Assembly: GCA_000717735.1 (NCBI GenBank)
Contig: JOBE01000038.1
Coordinates: 62,001 to 126,000 of the forward strand
Direction: 5' to 3'
Length of the DNA stretch: 64,000 nucleotides
Source of the DNA: Streptomyces griseoluteus
GTDB lineage: Bacteria; Actinomycetota; Actinomycetes; Streptomycetales; Streptomycetaceae
The position numbers were made by a program, and so were the translations under genes. Of the stretch, positions 9,497-17,523 are shown in pieces. Position 1 is the first letter of the stretch, and every line of letters begins with the position of its first letter. Under the pieces are notes generated by a model, which was not told the DNA's origin, did not search any database, and saw only the letters and a program-made list of their open reading frames with translations.

Positions 9497-9856
9497 CTAG
9501 CCGGGGGGCCAGTTGAGGCCGCGGCCGCCCAGCACGTGCGCGTGGGCGTGGAAAACGGTCTGTCCCGCGCCGGCGCCGGTGTTGAAGACGATCCGGAAGC
9601 CGCTGCCCTCGATCTTCTCCTGGGCGGCGATCTCACCGGCCTCGCGCAGCACGTCGGCGGCGACGGTCGGCGCGGCGGCGGCGAGGGACGCGGCGTCCGG
9701 GTAGTGGAGGCGCGGGATCACGAGGACGTGGGTGGGTGCCTGCGGGTTGATGTCGCGGAAGGCGACGGTGGTCTCCGTCTCGCGAACGATCGTCGCCGGC
9801 ACCTCGCCTTCCGAGATCTTGCAGAACAGGCAGTCGCTCTGCGGCTCTCCGGCCAT
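9497..9856 (-). CDS. HIT-family nucleotide hydrolase (HinT-like)
   Basis: This 119-aa histidine triad protein probably hydrolyses AMP-conjugates such as adenosine phosphoramidates. The triad HAHAHV is at residues 103-108, and an N-terminal C9-x2-C12 pair (CLFCKI) could be half of the zinc site seen in some HIT proteins. Length matches the HinT class. It leads the operon with rnz and the deaminase. Confidence 0.9.
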   Translation of the reverse strand: MAGEPQSDCLFCKISEGEVPATIVRETETTVAFRDINPQAPTHVLVIPRLHYPDAASLAAAAPTVAADVLREAGEIAAQEKIEGSGFRIVFNTGAGAGQTVFHAHAHVLGGRGLNWPPG

Positions 9857-9886
9857 GGCCCGGGCCTCCTCGCCTCTGTCGATCGG

Positions 9887-9922
9887 TACGGCGTCCGTCG
9901 GTCGGACGGCGTCTGTCGGTCG
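9887..9922. repeat. tandem 18-bp repeat upstream of HIT gene
   Basis: Two adjacent copies of ACGGCGTCYGTCGGTCGG lie 30 to 66 bases upstream of the HIT start, differing by one base. They fall where a promoter for the HIT-rnz operon would be expected. They may be a paired protein site or simple slippage. Confidence 0.5.
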
Positions 9923-9970
9923 GTACTCCGGGAATGCTATCCGCCGTCACCGACGGGAACGCGTCCCCGG

Positions 9971-11065
9971 TCAGTCCTTCGGCGCGCGCCGGTTCAGGGC
10001 CGAGCGGCTCACCCAGTACGTGATGATCACGGCCCAGAACAGCGGCGTCCCGAGTCCGCCGACCGCTCCCGCGCCGAGCGACCACAGGGCCATCGTCACC
10101 AGCGAGTAGAGCCCGAGCAGTCCCACGGCGGTGGCCATCGCGATCACCGGCCGGCAGGAGCGCGCCACGAGGAGCAGGGGGCGGCGCAGCCGGGGCGGCA
10201 CCCGGCGGCCCATCCACAGCACCCAGCCGCCCCAGGCCCCGAGGAGCACGGCCGCGCCGATCACGAGGGGCACGACCGCCTCGGCGCCGACGGCCCCGCT
10301 CCGCGCCGGCGCGGCGCCGAACGTCGAGGCGAGGAAGCCGATCAGGGCCACCCAGCGGGCTCCGGCGACGGTGTTCCAGGCCATGGCCTCCAGGTTGTAG
10401 CGGGCCTTGCGGTCCTGGAGGTCGAGCGCGGCGGAGGCGACGAAGCCCTCGGCGGCCTGCGTCCAGGCCCCGCGCCGGAACCAGCGGCGCCGCAGCCGCA
10501 GCAGCGACAGGTTGTTGTGGGCCTCGCTGCTCTGCGGGTTGAGCCGCAGCGTCGTCTCGTACGCCCGCTGCGCGGTGGCGTGGTCGCCCCGGCGCTGGGC
10601 GGTGAGCCCGACGAGGAAGTGGGCCGCGTCCTCCTCGGGGGCGAGGGCGACGGCGGCCCGCGCCGCCTCGTACGCCTCGACGGTACGCGCGGGCGTACGC
10701 GCGTGCTCCCCGAACTGGGCGAGGGCGGTGCCGAGGGCGTAGTGGGTGCCCCAGTACTGCGGGGCGAGCCGGACGGCGTACCGGGCGGAGGTCTCGGCGT
10801 CCTGGAAGCGCCGCAGGCCCAGCAGGATCTGCACCCGCATCAGCCAGGCCATGAGCAGCTCGGGTTCGGCGGCGAGCGCCCGGTCCACGGCGGCGAGGGC
10901 GGCCGGGTGGTCCTCGGCGCGGTGGTGGCAGCGGGCCAGCAGGACGAGCGCCTCGGCGTCCTCCGGTTCGGTCGCCAGGTGCTGGGCGACGAGCTGGCCG
11001 GCCTGCGCGTACCGCCCGGTGTCGTAGAGGGCCTCGGCCCGCAGGAGGGCGGTCGGGGTCGTCAC
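9971..11065 (-). CDS. TPR-repeat membrane protein
   Basis: This 364-aa protein of unknown function has two parts. Residues 1-220 contain several tetratricopeptide-like helix pairs (for example AEALYDTGRYAQAGQLVAQH and AQRAYETTLRLNPQSSEAHN). Residues 225-355 contain about four transmembrane helices, ending in a short basic tail. The GTG at 11065 overlaps the stop of the AAA ATPase gene (GTGA), so the two are probably translationally coupled and work together. By analogy, the TPR region may recruit a client or the ATPase to the membrane; that is inference. Confidence 0.85.
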   Translation of the reverse strand: MTTPTALLRAEALYDTGRYAQAGQLVAQHLATEPEDAEALVLLARCHHRAEDHPAALAAVDRALAAEPELLMAWLMRVQILLGLRRFQDAETSARYAVRLAPQYWGTHYALGTALAQFGEHARTPARTVEAYEAARAAVALAPEEDAAHFLVGLTAQRRGDHATAQRAYETTLRLNPQSSEAHNNLSLLRLRRRWFRRGAWTQAAEGFVASAALDLQDRKARYNLEAMAWNTVAGARWVALIGFLASTFGAAPARSGAVGAEAVVPLVIGAAVLLGAWGGWVLWMGRRVPPRLRRPLLLVARSCRPVIAMATAVGLLGLYSLVTMALWSLGAGAVGGLGTPLFWAVIITYWVSRSALNRRAPKD

Positions 11066-12366
11066 AGCTTGCGCTTCCGCTTGAGGTGGGCGAGGAGGTC
11101 GTCGTACAGGCCGCCCTCGTTGGCGAACATGGCGACGTTCCGGGCGGCGGCGAACCACGGTTCCGTGGACGGCTTGATCTGCTTGGCCGCGCCGAGCAGG
11201 TCCTTGGTGGTGATGAGGCGTACGGATCCGCTGCGGGCGGAGTCGAGGAGAGCGGCCTCGGCGGCGGTCTCGCAGACATGGGCGAGGTCGGCGCCGGAGA
11301 AGTCCTCGGTGGCCTTGACCAGCTTGCCGAGGTCGACGGCCTCGATGGGGCGCTCGCGCAGGTGGTAGCGGAGGATCGACTCGCGGGCGGTGGCGTCCGG
11401 CGGGAGCACGAGCAGGGTGCGGTCGAGACGCCCGGGGCGGCGCAGCGCGATGTCCACGTCCCAGGGGACGTTGGTGGCGGCGAGCACGAAGACGCCTTCG
11501 TTGCCGGCGCCGCTCGCGATGCCGTCGAGCTCGGTGAGGAGCTGGTTGACGACGTTGCGCAGGCCGCTGTGGTGCGTACGGGAGCGCTTGGCCCCCAGGG
11601 CGTCCAGCTCGTCGAGGAAGACGACGCAGGGGGCCTGGCGGCGGGCGGTCTCGAAGATGTCGTGGATGTTCTTCTCGGAGGCCCCGATCCACATGTCGAG
11701 GACGTCGGAGAGGGAGACGGTGAGGAAGTTCGCGCCGAGTTCGCCCGCGACGGCCCGCGCGATGAAGGTCTTGCCGCAGCCGGGCGGCCCGTACAGGAGC
11801 AGGCCGCCGCGGAGCGACTTGCCGTACAGGCGGCGCAGTTCGGGGTTGCGCATGGGGGCGAGGAAGGCGGCTTCGAGCCGGTCCTTGACCTCCTCCATGC
11901 CGCCGACGTCGGCGAGGCGTACGGAACCGGGGGCGTCGACGTCCCAGGCGGCGGCGTCCCCTGCCGCCCCCTCGCCGTCGGCGGCCTGCGGGTCCTCCAG
12001 GAAACGGGGTCCCACGAGGTCCTGGACCTGCTGCTCGGCGGCGTCCCAGTCGAAGGAGGGACGGGCGGCGCCGGACGTGTCCGGAGGCGTCTCGACCGGC
12101 TTCTCGACCGGCTTCTCGACCGGCTTCTCGACTGGCTTCTCGACTGGCGTCGTGACCGGCGGAACCCCCATCGCGCGCATCATCAGGGCGCGCGCGTCCG
12201 CGTCCCCCGGCGCGTGCTGGAGCGCGACCGCCGCCTCCGCGACGGCCTCGTCGTTCCGCCCGTCGGACAGGAGGAGTTCGGCGAAGTGAAGACGCAGGGG
12301 TACGTCACCGGGGGCGGCGGCCACGGCGGCGCGCAGACTGCGGATCAGGGGGGACTCGTCGGCCAT
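11062..12366 (-). CDS. AAA ATPase with N-terminal TPR-like region
   Basis: This 434-aa protein carries one p97/FtsH-type AAA module. Residues 1-65 form a TPR-like pair of helices, 74-93 are five PVEK/PVET repeats, and the AAA domain (about 150-400) has Walker A GPPGCGKT (193-200), Walker B VVFLDELD (248-255), sensor-1 ATN and an arginine-finger RRPGRLDR segment. No protease or second AAA domain is present, so it is likely an unfoldase or remodeller. It is coupled to the downstream TPR membrane protein. Substrate unknown. Confidence 0.88.
   Translation of the reverse strand: MADESPLIRSLRAAVAAAPGDVPLRLHFAELLLSDGRNDEAVAEAAVALQHAPGDADARALMMRAMGVPPVTTPVEKPVEKPVEKPVEKPVETPPDTSGAARPSFDWDAAEQQVQDLVGPRFLEDPQAADGEGAAGDAAAWDVDAPGSVRLADVGGMEEVKDRLEAAFLAPMRNPELRRLYGKSLRGGLLLYGPPGCGKTFIARAVAGELGANFLTVSLSDVLDMWIGASEKNIHDIFETARRQAPCVVFLDELDALGAKRSRTHHSGLRNVVNQLLTELDGIASGAGNEGVFVLAATNVPWDVDIALRRPGRLDRTLLVLPPDATARESILRYHLRERPIEAVDLGKLVKATEDFSGADLAHVCETAAEAALLDSARSGSVRLITTKDLLGAAKQIKPSTEPWFAAARNVAMFANEGGLYDDLLAHLKRKRKL
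12088..12147 (-). repeat. 12-bp coding tandem repeat (PVEK)x4-PVET
   Basis: Five back-to-back 12-bp units (CGGCTTCTCGAC on the plus strand, last units with one base change) encode the linker between the TPR-like and AAA domains of the ATPase. Because the unit is a multiple of three, copy number can vary without a frameshift. Confidence 0.85.
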
Positions 12367-12430
12367 GCGGCCACCCTAAGGAGCGCCGGGGGGCCGCTGT
12401 CCACCGGGTGCCGCGCGCTCGCCTGCGCTG

Positions 12431-12536
12431 GGGTCTTTCGTTTGGATCAGGCCGGATGAGGGAGCGGGATCCGGTGCCGTGGATCGCAAGGCGGAGGAGG
12501 GCGCCATGGCGGAGCCATGGCAACCGACGACAACGC
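12431..12536. mobile_element. MITE/IS end remnant fused to rsmE
   Basis: GGGTCTTTCGTTTGGATCAG and the following bases, starting at 12431, match the end of the element at 58532-58617 over roughly 30 bases. The flank reads CTGG here where the other copy has CTAG. Only one end is visible; the inner boundary lies near 12536, where normal rsmE sequence begins. The element supplies the last 29 codons and the TGA stop of rsmE. I infer insertion in rsmE followed by loss of one end. Confidence 0.7.
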
Positions 12537-13229
12537 CGCCGTGGAGGTCCGCAGCACGCTCCGGCCCAGCCGGTACGGCTTCGCCCCGGCCTCCTCGAAC
12601 GCGGCGAGTTCCTGCGGCGAGACACCGCCCTCGGGGCCGACGATCAGCACGATCGAGCCCTTCTCCGGGAGTTCGGCGGTGGCGAGCGCGCCGCTCGGGT
12701 GGTCGCGGTCCTCGTGCAGGACGGCCGCGAAGTCGGCGCCCGCGAGAAACGCGGCTACCTGCTTGGTCGTCATCAGGTCGGAGACCTCGGGGAAGCGGGT
12801 GCGGCGCGACTGCTTGCCGGCCTCGCGCGCGGTGGACCGCCACTTGGCGAGCGCCTTCAGACCCCGGTCGCCCTTCCACTGGGTGATGCAGCGGGAGGCG
12901 GCCCACGGCACGACGGCGTCCACCCCGGTCTCCGTCATCGTCTCGACGGCGACTTCACCCCTGTCGCCCTTGGGCAGCGCCTGGACGACGGTGATCCGCG
13001 GCTCCTCCTCGGGGTCCTCGTACACGCCCGACACCTGCACCGTCAGCCGGTCCTTGCCCTCGGCCGTGAGCACCACGCAGTCGGCCCAGCGGCCGCGGCC
13101 GTCGGCGAGGACGAGGTCCTCACCGCCCTGAAGCCGCTTCACGGAGACGGCGTGCCGCCCTTCGGGCCCTTCGAGCACGAAGGTGCCGGCGCCGGGGACG
13201 GCGTCGACGACGAAGACGGGTGCGGTCAT
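12447..13229 (-). CDS. rsmE: 16S rRNA m3U1498 methyltransferase with replaced C-terminus
   Basis: RsmE is a SPOUT methyltransferase that uses SAM to methylate 16S rRNA U1498. The 260-aa product has the N-terminal PUA-like region, GPEGG (198-202) and LGRSVLRTSTA (221-231), which form the SAM-binding trefoil knot. In other RsmE proteins LRT-x-T-A is followed by an alanine-rich helix of about 15 residues that closes the knot. Here residues 232-260 are instead a proline-rich tail encoded by the element remnant at 12431-12536. Activity may be reduced or lost. The ATG overlaps the stop of the nitronate monooxygenase gene. Confidence 0.85.
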   Translation of the reverse strand: MTAPVFVVDAVPGAGTFVLEGPEGRHAVSVKRLQGGEDLVLADGRGRWADCVVLTAEGKDRLTVQVSGVYEDPEEEPRITVVQALPKGDRGEVAVETMTETGVDAVVPWAASRCITQWKGDRGLKALAKWRSTAREAGKQSRRTRFPEVSDLMTTKQVAAFLAGADFAAVLHEDRDHPSGALATAELPEKGSIVLIVGPEGGVSPQELAAFEEAGAKPYRLGRSVLRTSTAALSSVAMAPPWRPPPPCDPRHRIPLPHPA

Positions 13230-14323
13230 GAGGTGCTCCTGTGGGCGAACCCGGAGGTGTCGCAGAGGTCGGCGATGGCGGTGTCGAGTTCGGCGGCCAG
13301 GACCTCGATCAGCTGCCCCGCGGGGAGTTCGCGGGCGAGCCGGTGGCCCTGGCCGGCCCACAGGGCCATGCCCTGGGCGTCGCCCGCGGTGGCGGCGGCC
13401 TTGCGGATCGGGGCGGTGAGGTGGTGGATCTCGGGGTAGGCGGCGGGGGCGTACGGCCCGTGCTCGCGCATGAAGCGGTTGACGAGGCCGCGCGCCGGGC
13501 GCCCGGAGAAGGCCCTGGTGAAGGCGGTCCTGGTGAACAGCGGGTCGGTCAGGGCCCGCTTGTGCAGCGGGTGGGCGCCCGACTCGGGGCAGCAGAGGAA
13601 CGCGGTGCCGAGCTGGGCGGCGTCGGCCCCGGCGGCGAGGACGGCGGCGATCTGCGCGCCGCGCATGATCCCGCCGGTGGCGACGATCGGCAGGGCGACG
13701 CTCTCGCGGACCTGGGTGAGGAGGGGGAGCAGTCCGGTGCCCGGGGCGTCGTCGGCGGGGTCGTCGCGGTACGCGCCCTGGTGCCCGCCGGCCTCGACGC
13801 CCTGGACGCAGAGGGCGTCGGCGCCGGCCCGCTGGGCGGCGAGGGCCTCGTCGGCGGAGGTGACCGTGACGATCGTGTACGTACCGACGCGGGCGAAGGA
13901 GGCGAGGACCTCGGGCTCGGGGCAGCCGAAGGTGAAGGAGACGACGCGGACCGGGTCGTCCATGAGGATGGCCAGCTTGGCGTCGTAGGCGTCGTCACGG
14001 CCGTCGTCGGTCTCGCCGAGCGGGGTGTCGTACCAGGTGGCCTCGCCGGCGAGCTGGTGGCGGTAGACCTCCAGGGCGGCGGGGTCGGCGGGCCGCCCGG
14101 TCTGCGGCATGAAGAGGTTGACGCCGAAGGGGCGTGCGGTGAGCCCGCGTACCTGCTTGATCTCCTGGTACAGGCCTCCGGCCGTCTTGTAGCCGCCGGC
14201 CAGGAAGCCGAGCGCCCCGGCCTCGCAGACGGCTCCGACCAGTTCGGGACAGGAGGCGCCACCCGCCATGGGGGCCTGCACGATCGGAAACCGAGAGAGA
14301 TCGTTCAGTGCGGTGGTGGACAT
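13226..14323 (-). CDS. nitronate monooxygenase family flavoprotein
   Basis: This 365-aa FMN-dependent TIM-barrel enzyme of the 2-nitropropane dioxygenase family oxidises alkyl nitronates such as propionate-3-nitronate. Visible features are the N-terminal PIVQAPMAGG, the GGHQGAYRDD segment with the conserved histidine, and the ATGGIMRG phosphate-binding loop. I chose the ATG at 14323 (MSTTALNDL), immediately ahead of the conserved barrel; a longer in-frame start adds 16 unconserved residues. It is coupled to rsmE by an ATGA overlap. Nitronate specificity is assigned by family only. Confidence 0.87.
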   Translation of the reverse strand: MSTTALNDLSRFPIVQAPMAGGASCPELVGAVCEAGALGFLAGGYKTAGGLYQEIKQVRGLTARPFGVNLFMPQTGRPADPAALEVYRHQLAGEATWYDTPLGETDDGRDDAYDAKLAILMDDPVRVVSFTFGCPEPEVLASFARVGTYTIVTVTSADEALAAQRAGADALCVQGVEAGGHQGAYRDDPADDAPGTGLLPLLTQVRESVALPIVATGGIMRGAQIAAVLAAGADAAQLGTAFLCCPESGAHPLHKRALTDPLFTRTAFTRAFSGRPARGLVNRFMREHGPYAPAAYPEIHHLTAPIRKAAATAGDAQGMALWAGQGHRLARELPAGQLIEVLAAELDTAIADLCDTSGFAHRSTS

Positions 14324-14418
14324 ATGGGCATCGTGCCATGCCCCTGCTTCGGCGCCGAATCCGTACGTCATGTCAGGAAGAGCGGCTCCCGGGCGGTCAT
14401 CGTCGGTTCGGAAAACGC

Positions 14419-14455
14419 GGAGGGGCGGGACGGCTCACGGCCGTCCCGCCCCTCC
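14419..14455 (-). terminator. dnaJ2 terminator
   Basis: A perfect 16-bp stem (GGAGGGGCGGGACGGC) with a 5-base loop lies 22 bases after the dnaJ2 stop. On the minus strand it is followed within a few bases by TTTT, giving a strong intrinsic terminator for hrcA-dnaJ2. Confidence 0.85.
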
Positions 14456-14476
14456 CACTCCGGTGTACGGACCGGG

Positions 14477-15616
14477 TCAGGTCCGCCCGTTGAAGGCGTC
14501 CTTCAGCCGCGAGAACAGCCCCTGCTGACCGGGCTGGAACTGGCCGGTGGGCCGCTCCTCGCCGCGCAGCTTGGCCAGTTCGCGCAGGAGGCGCTCCTGC
14601 TCCGCGTCGAGCTTGCCCGGGGTCTGCACCTCGACGTGCACGATCAGGTCGCCCCGGCCGTTGCCGCGGAGGTGCGTGACGCCCCGGCCGTGCAGCGGGA
14701 TCGACTGGCCGGACTGGGTGCCCGGACGGATGTCGATCTCCTCGAGGCCGTCGAGGGTCTGCAGCTGCACCTTGGTGCCGAGCGCGGCCGCGGTCATCGG
14801 CAGGGTGACCGTGCAGTGCAGGTCGTCGCCGCGCCGCTGGAACATGTCGTGCGGGGTCTCGTGGATCTCGACGTACAGGTCGCCGGCGGGGCCACCGCCG
14901 GGGCCGACCTCTCCCTCGCCCGCGAGCTGGATCCGGGTGCCGTTGTCGACACCGGCCGGGATCTTGACCGTGAGGGTGCGACGGGACCTGACCCGGCCGT
15001 CGCCCGCGCACTCGGGGCACGGGGTCGGGACGACGGTGCCGAAGCCCTGGCACTGCGGGCAGGGGCGCGAGGTCATGACCTGGCCGAGGAAGGACCGGGT
15101 GACCTGCGAGACCTCGCCGCGGCCGCGGCACATGTCGCAGGTCTGCGCGGAGGTACCGGGTGCGGCGCCCTCGCCCGAGCAGGTCGTACAGACGACCGCC
15201 GTGTCGACCTGGATGTCCTTGGTCGTACCGAAGGCCGCCTCGTTGAGGTCGATCTCCAGACGGATCATGGCGTCCTGGCCGCGGCGGGTCCGCGAGCGCG
15301 GGCCGCGCTGCGAGGCCGTGCCGAAGAAGGCGTCCATGATGTCGGAGAAGTTGCCGAAGCCACCCGCGCCGAAGCCGCCCGCGCCGCCTCCGCCGGAGGC
15401 CGAGAGCGGGTCGCCGCCGAGGTCGTAGACCTGCTTCTTCTGCGGGTCCGAGAGGACCTCGTAGGCGGCGTTGATCTCCTTGAAGCGTTCCTGCGTCTTG
15501 GGATCGGGATTGACGTCCGGGTGCAGCTCGCGGGCGAGCCTCCGGAAGGCCTTCTTGATCTCGTCCTGGGAAGCGTCGCGGCGCACGCCGAGTACGGCGT
15601 AGTAGTCCGTGGCCAC
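14477..15616 (-). CDS. dnaJ: molecular chaperone DnaJ (second copy type)
   Basis: This Hsp40 co-chaperone stimulates DnaK ATPase and binds unfolded protein. The 379-aa protein has a J domain with HPD at 32-34, a short glycine/phenylalanine linker (GGGGAGGFGAGG), four CxxCxGxG zinc repeats (CTTCSGEG, CDMCRGRG, CPQCQGFG, CPECAGDG) and two C-terminal beta domains. The GTG start directly follows the hrcA TAA with no gap. The hrcA-dnaJ pairing marks it as the HrcA-controlled dnaJ, distinct from the dnaK-operon copy. Confidence 0.96.
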   Translation of the reverse strand: MATDYYAVLGVRRDASQDEIKKAFRRLARELHPDVNPDPKTQERFKEINAAYEVLSDPQKKQVYDLGGDPLSASGGGGAGGFGAGGFGNFSDIMDAFFGTASQRGPRSRTRRGQDAMIRLEIDLNEAAFGTTKDIQVDTAVVCTTCSGEGAAPGTSAQTCDMCRGRGEVSQVTRSFLGQVMTSRPCPQCQGFGTVVPTPCPECAGDGRVRSRRTLTVKIPAGVDNGTRIQLAGEGEVGPGGGPAGDLYVEIHETPHDMFQRRGDDLHCTVTLPMTAAALGTKVQLQTLDGLEEIDIRPGTQSGQSIPLHGRGVTHLRGNGRGDLIVHVEVQTPGKLDAEQERLLRELAKLRGEERPTGQFQPGQQGLFSRLKDAFNGRT

Positions 15617-16636
15617 TTACGACTCCGCCAGGATCTGTCCGACGTAACGTGCCACTGCGCGTACCGCTCCCATCGTTCCGGGGTAGTCCATGCGGGTCGG
15701 TCCGACCACGCCGAGTTTGGCGACTGCTTCGCCGCCCGAACCGTAGCCGACCGAGACGACGGACGTGGAGCTCAGCCCCTCGTGGGCGTTCTCGTGCCCG
15801 ATGCGTACGGTCATGCCCGATTCCTTGGCCTCGCCCAGCAGCTTGAGGAGCACGACCTGCTCCTCCAGAGCTTCGAGGACGGGCCTGATCATCAGGGGGA
15901 AGTCGTGTCCGAAGCGGGTGAGATTGGCGGTGCCGCCGATCATCAGCCGCTCCTCGTGCTCCTCGACCAGGCTTTCGAGGAGGGTCGCGAGCACGGTCGT
16001 GACCGTGGCGCGGTCCTCGGTCTCCTCGAAGGACTCGGGGAGGTCCTGCACCAGCTGCGGCACGTCGGCGAACCGGCGGCCGACGACCCGGCTGTTGAGC
16101 CGGGCCCGCAGATCGGCGAGCGAGGTCTCCCCGAAGGGCGCGGGGCAGTCGATGAGCCGCTGCTCGACGCGACCGGTGTCCGTGATGAGCACCAGCATCA
16201 GGCGGGCGGGGGCCAGCGAGAGCAGCTCCACGTGCCGGACGGTCGAGCGGGTCAGCGAGGGGTACTGGACGACGGCGACCTGGCGGGTCAGCTGGGCGAG
16301 CAGCCGGACCGTGCGGCCGACGACGTCGTCGAGGTCCACCGCGCCGTCGAGGAAGTTGTGGATGGCCCGGCGCTCGGGCGTCGACAGCGGCTTGACGCCG
16401 GCGAGCCGGTCGACGAAGAGCCGGTAGCCCTTGTCGGTCGGAATGCGGCCGGCGCTGGTGTGGGGCTGGGCGATGAAGCCCTCCTCCTCCAGGACGGCCA
16501 TGTCGTTGCGCACCGTGGCCGGCGAGACGCCGAGCTTGTGGCGCTCGGTGAGCGCCTTGGAGCCGACGGGCTCCTCCGTCCCGACGTAGTCCTGGACGAT
16601 GGCGCGCAGCACCTCGAGTCTGCGTTCGCTGAGCAT
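15617..16636 (-). CDS. hrcA: heat-inducible repressor HrcA
   Basis: HrcA represses heat-shock genes by binding CIRCE operators. The 339-aa protein begins [18 protein letters not shown], which forms the winged helix-turn-helix with [19 protein letters not shown], followed by the HrcA sensor domain. I selected the ATG at 16636 because conservation starts exactly there; the upstream in-frame region runs through the CIRCE operator. A CIRCE site 45 bases upstream indicates autoregulation, and dnaJ is directly downstream. Confidence 0.96.
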   Translation of the reverse strand: MLSERRLEVLRAIVQDYVGTEEPVGSKALTERHKLGVSPATVRNDMAVLEEEGFIAQPHTSAGRIPTDKGYRLFVDRLAGVKPLSTPERRAIHNFLDGAVDLDDVVGRTVRLLAQLTRQVAVVQYPSLTRSTVRHVELLSLAPARLMLVLITDTGRVEQRLIDCPAPFGETSLADLRARLNSRVVGRRFADVPQLVQDLPESFEETEDRATVTTVLATLLESLVEEHEERLMIGGTANLTRFGHDFPLMIRPVLEALEEQVVLLKLLGEAKESGMTVRIGHENAHEGLSSTSVVSVGYGSGGEAVAKLGVVGPTRMDYPGTMGAVRAVARYVGQILAES

Positions 16637-16680
16637 CGTGCGCACCTCCAGCTCTCGTCGTCGTTCCGGTTGCTCCGCAT

Positions 16681-16707
16681 TTGGCACTCGCCCTGTTCGA
16701 GTGCCAG
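16681..16707. promoter_or_regulatory. CIRCE operator of hrcA-dnaJ
   Basis: TTGGCACTC, nine bases, then GAGTGCCAG matches the CIRCE consensus TTAGCACTC-N9-GAGTGCTAA with symmetrical A-to-G and T-to-C changes. It sits 45 bases upstream of the hrcA ATG and about 78 bases upstream of the divergent hydrolase gene, so it could influence both. Confidence 0.93.
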
Positions 16708-16784
16708 CGATCCCCCGGCCAGTGTACGGCGGCGGGCGTCGCTCCTGGCAAGGTGGCGGCGCTCCCACCGGTTAGCGTCGCCTC

Positions 16785-17513
16785 ATGGACGTGGATTGGG
16801 AAGCGTACGGATGGGAGCGGCTCGCGGACGGGGTGGGCCGGCGACGGCTGCCCCGCTGGGACGCCACGGTCGGGCTTGTCCTGGGTGAACGGGCCGTGCT
16901 GCTGTACGACACGGGCTCGTCGCTCGCGGAGGGCGCCGAGCTGCGGGCCCAGATCGCGGGCCTCACGGACGGCCGCGAAGTGACGCACATCGCACTCGGC
17001 CACCCCCATTTCGACCATGTGCTGGGCACGGCGGCGTTCGCGGACGCGGAGGTCTTCGGCGCGGTCGGCTCGGACGAGCTGCTCGGCCGGGTGCGGGACC
17101 GGCAGGAACTGCGCGGGGACGCGGTACGGCACGGGCTCGATCCGGTGGCGGCCGCGGAGGCGGTGGACGCCCTGGTGGCCCCGCGGCACGTGGTCTCGGG
17201 CGAGTGGACGCTCGACCTGGGAGGCCGGCAGGTCCTCCTGGCGAACGTGGGCCCCGGCCACACGGGCCACGACCTGGTGCTCCTGGTGCCGGGCGAGCGG
17301 GAGGTGGTGTTCTGCGGCGACCTGGTCGAGGAGTCGGGCGAGCCGCAGGCCGGGCCGGACGCGATCCCCTCCCGCTGGCCGGACGCGCTCGACCGGCTGC
17401 TGCGGCTCGGCGGCGAGGAGGCGGTGTACGTGCCGGGGCACGGGGCGGTGGTGGACGCCACGTTCGTACGGGCACAGCGCGATGAACTGGCACACCGCTT
17501 CCACGTGGCCTAA
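16785..17513 (+). CDS. metallo-beta-lactamase-fold hydrolase
   Basis: This 242-aa MBL-fold enzyme has the zinc motif HPHFDH at residues 73-78, a downstream GPGHTGHDLVL histidine, a FCGDLVEESG aspartate and a C-terminal PGHGAVVD histidine, a complete metal set. It resembles glyoxalase II-like/class B-type hydrolases of unknown substrate. It is divergent from hrcA and only ten bases ahead of the DUF3097 gene, so the two are probably co-transcribed. Substrate cannot be assigned. Confidence 0.85.
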   Translation: MDVDWEAYGWERLADGVGRRRLPRWDATVGLVLGERAVLLYDTGSSLAEGAELRAQIAGLTDGREVTHIALGHPHFDHVLGTAAFADAEVFGAVGSDELLGRVRDRQELRGDAVRHGLDPVAAAEAVDALVAPRHVVSGEWTLDLGGRQVLLANVGPGHTGHDLVLLVPGEREVVFCGDLVEESGEPQAGPDAIPSRWPDALDRLLRLGGEEAVYVPGHGAVVDATFVRAQRDELAHRFHVA

Positions 17514-17523
17514 CGTCACCGAA

